Part shown: piece after piece, positions 63,878-64,000 of the stretch
How the letters are laid out: every line of letters starts with the position of its first letter
How positions within the stretch are numbered: position 1 is the stretch's first letter
NCBI GenBank assembly: GCA_964621525.1
Contig: CAZUMS010000006.1
Coordinates: forward strand, 1 to 64,000
Length of the DNA stretch: 64,000 bases
Source: CAZMGV01 sp964621525 [NCBI: uncultured bacterium]
GTDB taxonomy: Bacteria > JAGRBM01
Direction of reading: 5' to 3'
Position numbers and translations under genes: made by a program
Notes under the pieces: model-generated
Databases searched by the model: none
The model's input: the letters and a program-made list of their open reading frames with translations, nothing else
Told to the model about the DNA's origin: nothing

Positions 63878-64000
63878 CTGAGGCCTCCAGAGTGGTTCCG
63901 GCCGCCCGGCGGCATTTCAGAACCCGGTCGTGTCCGGCGAGATCGGGCAGGATTTCAACCTGTTCCCAGCCCCGTTCGCAAGCGAGGGCCCTGGCGGCCC
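63870..64000 (-). CDS. prmC: PrmC (release factor glutamine methyltransferase), C-terminal end only
   Basis: The last 43 codons, open at the right edge, read ...AARALACERGWEQVEILPDL followed by AGHDRVLKCRR and a short tail, ending at TAA (63872-63870). VEILPDLAG.DRV is the characteristic PrmC/HemK C terminus. PrmC methylates the GGQ Gln of RF1/RF2. The stop overlaps the murA start by 8 nt. The order prmC-murA is common in deltaproteobacteria and supports the identification despite the short fragment. Confidence 0.75.
   Translation of the reverse strand, partial: AARALACERGWEQVEILPDLAGHDRVLKCRRAAGTTLEASGG

Overview
The window is a high-GC chromosomal segment of a Gram-negative bacterium that carries the replication origin. 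It encodes lipoproteins with lipoboxes, a sigma-54 response regulator and a Fur protein. The order prmC-murA-hisG-hisD-hisC-hisB-hisH-hisA is like that of deltaproteobacteria. I cannot name a genus; an uncultured Deltaproteobacteria-like lineage is the best guess. In the dnaA region, dnaA, dnaN and gyrB run on the minus strand with no recF between them. Upstream of dnaA is an intergenic region with DnaA-box-like sequences (oriC). Two palindromes of the parS type flank hisF about 10 kb away.

Layout. 1-4.8 kb: end of an AmrS-like radical SAM gene, a small membrane protein, a type-B carboxylesterase and a large polytopic membrane protein. 4.9-10.4 kb: a soluble histidine kinase, then a likely surface-glycan cluster (NodU/CmcH carbamoyltransferase, MurJ-like flippase, GT4 glycosyltransferase). 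10.4-15.5 kb: a lipoprotein, then an NtrC-type regulator and Cache-HAMP kinase pair divergent from a lipoprotein gene that has its own sigma-54-type promoter. 15.5-22.5 kb: metabolic genes (nitronate monooxygenase, two GST-fold proteins, RNA ligase/CPDase ThpR, acyltransferase, amidase, limonene-epoxide-hydrolase-like protein). 22.5-30.8 kb: two YfhO-like membrane proteins around leuCD, a divergent LysR regulator and a short CbiX. 30.8-37.9 kb: gyrB, dnaN, dnaA, oriC, psd.

37.87-45.34 kb is the striking part. A 3,704-bp IS1595/ISXO2-like transposon is present twice in perfect tandem (unit 3,729 bp). Each copy carries, besides the transposase, an operon that reads as a toxin-antitoxin-chaperone (TAC) system: a RelE/HigB-like toxin, an Xre-type antitoxin with a long C-terminal tail ending in an ssrA-like degron, a SecB-like chaperone, and a further small Lys-rich ORF. 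It also carries a divergent MerR/excisionase-type HTH gene, a second small ORF and a complete cloverleaf tRNA-like gene with encoded CCA. Outer ends are bounded by the 8-bp duplication CTTATTTG. The target was the loop of an inverted repeat between the convergent genes psd and hisIE, both of which stay intact. Base composition is visibly lower in GC than the host genes, so this is an acquired element.

45.3-64 kb: hisIE and hisF (with the parS pair), an exported small protein, rsmE, a zinc-ribbon/RDD membrane protein with a very long Ala/Pro/Glu linker, a DinG/XPD-type helicase with an N-terminal RecB-like nuclease domain, a Fur-family regulator, a CheX-like/CheY-like pair, a lipoprotein, and the tightly coupled murA-hisGDCBHA operon running in from prmC at the right edge.
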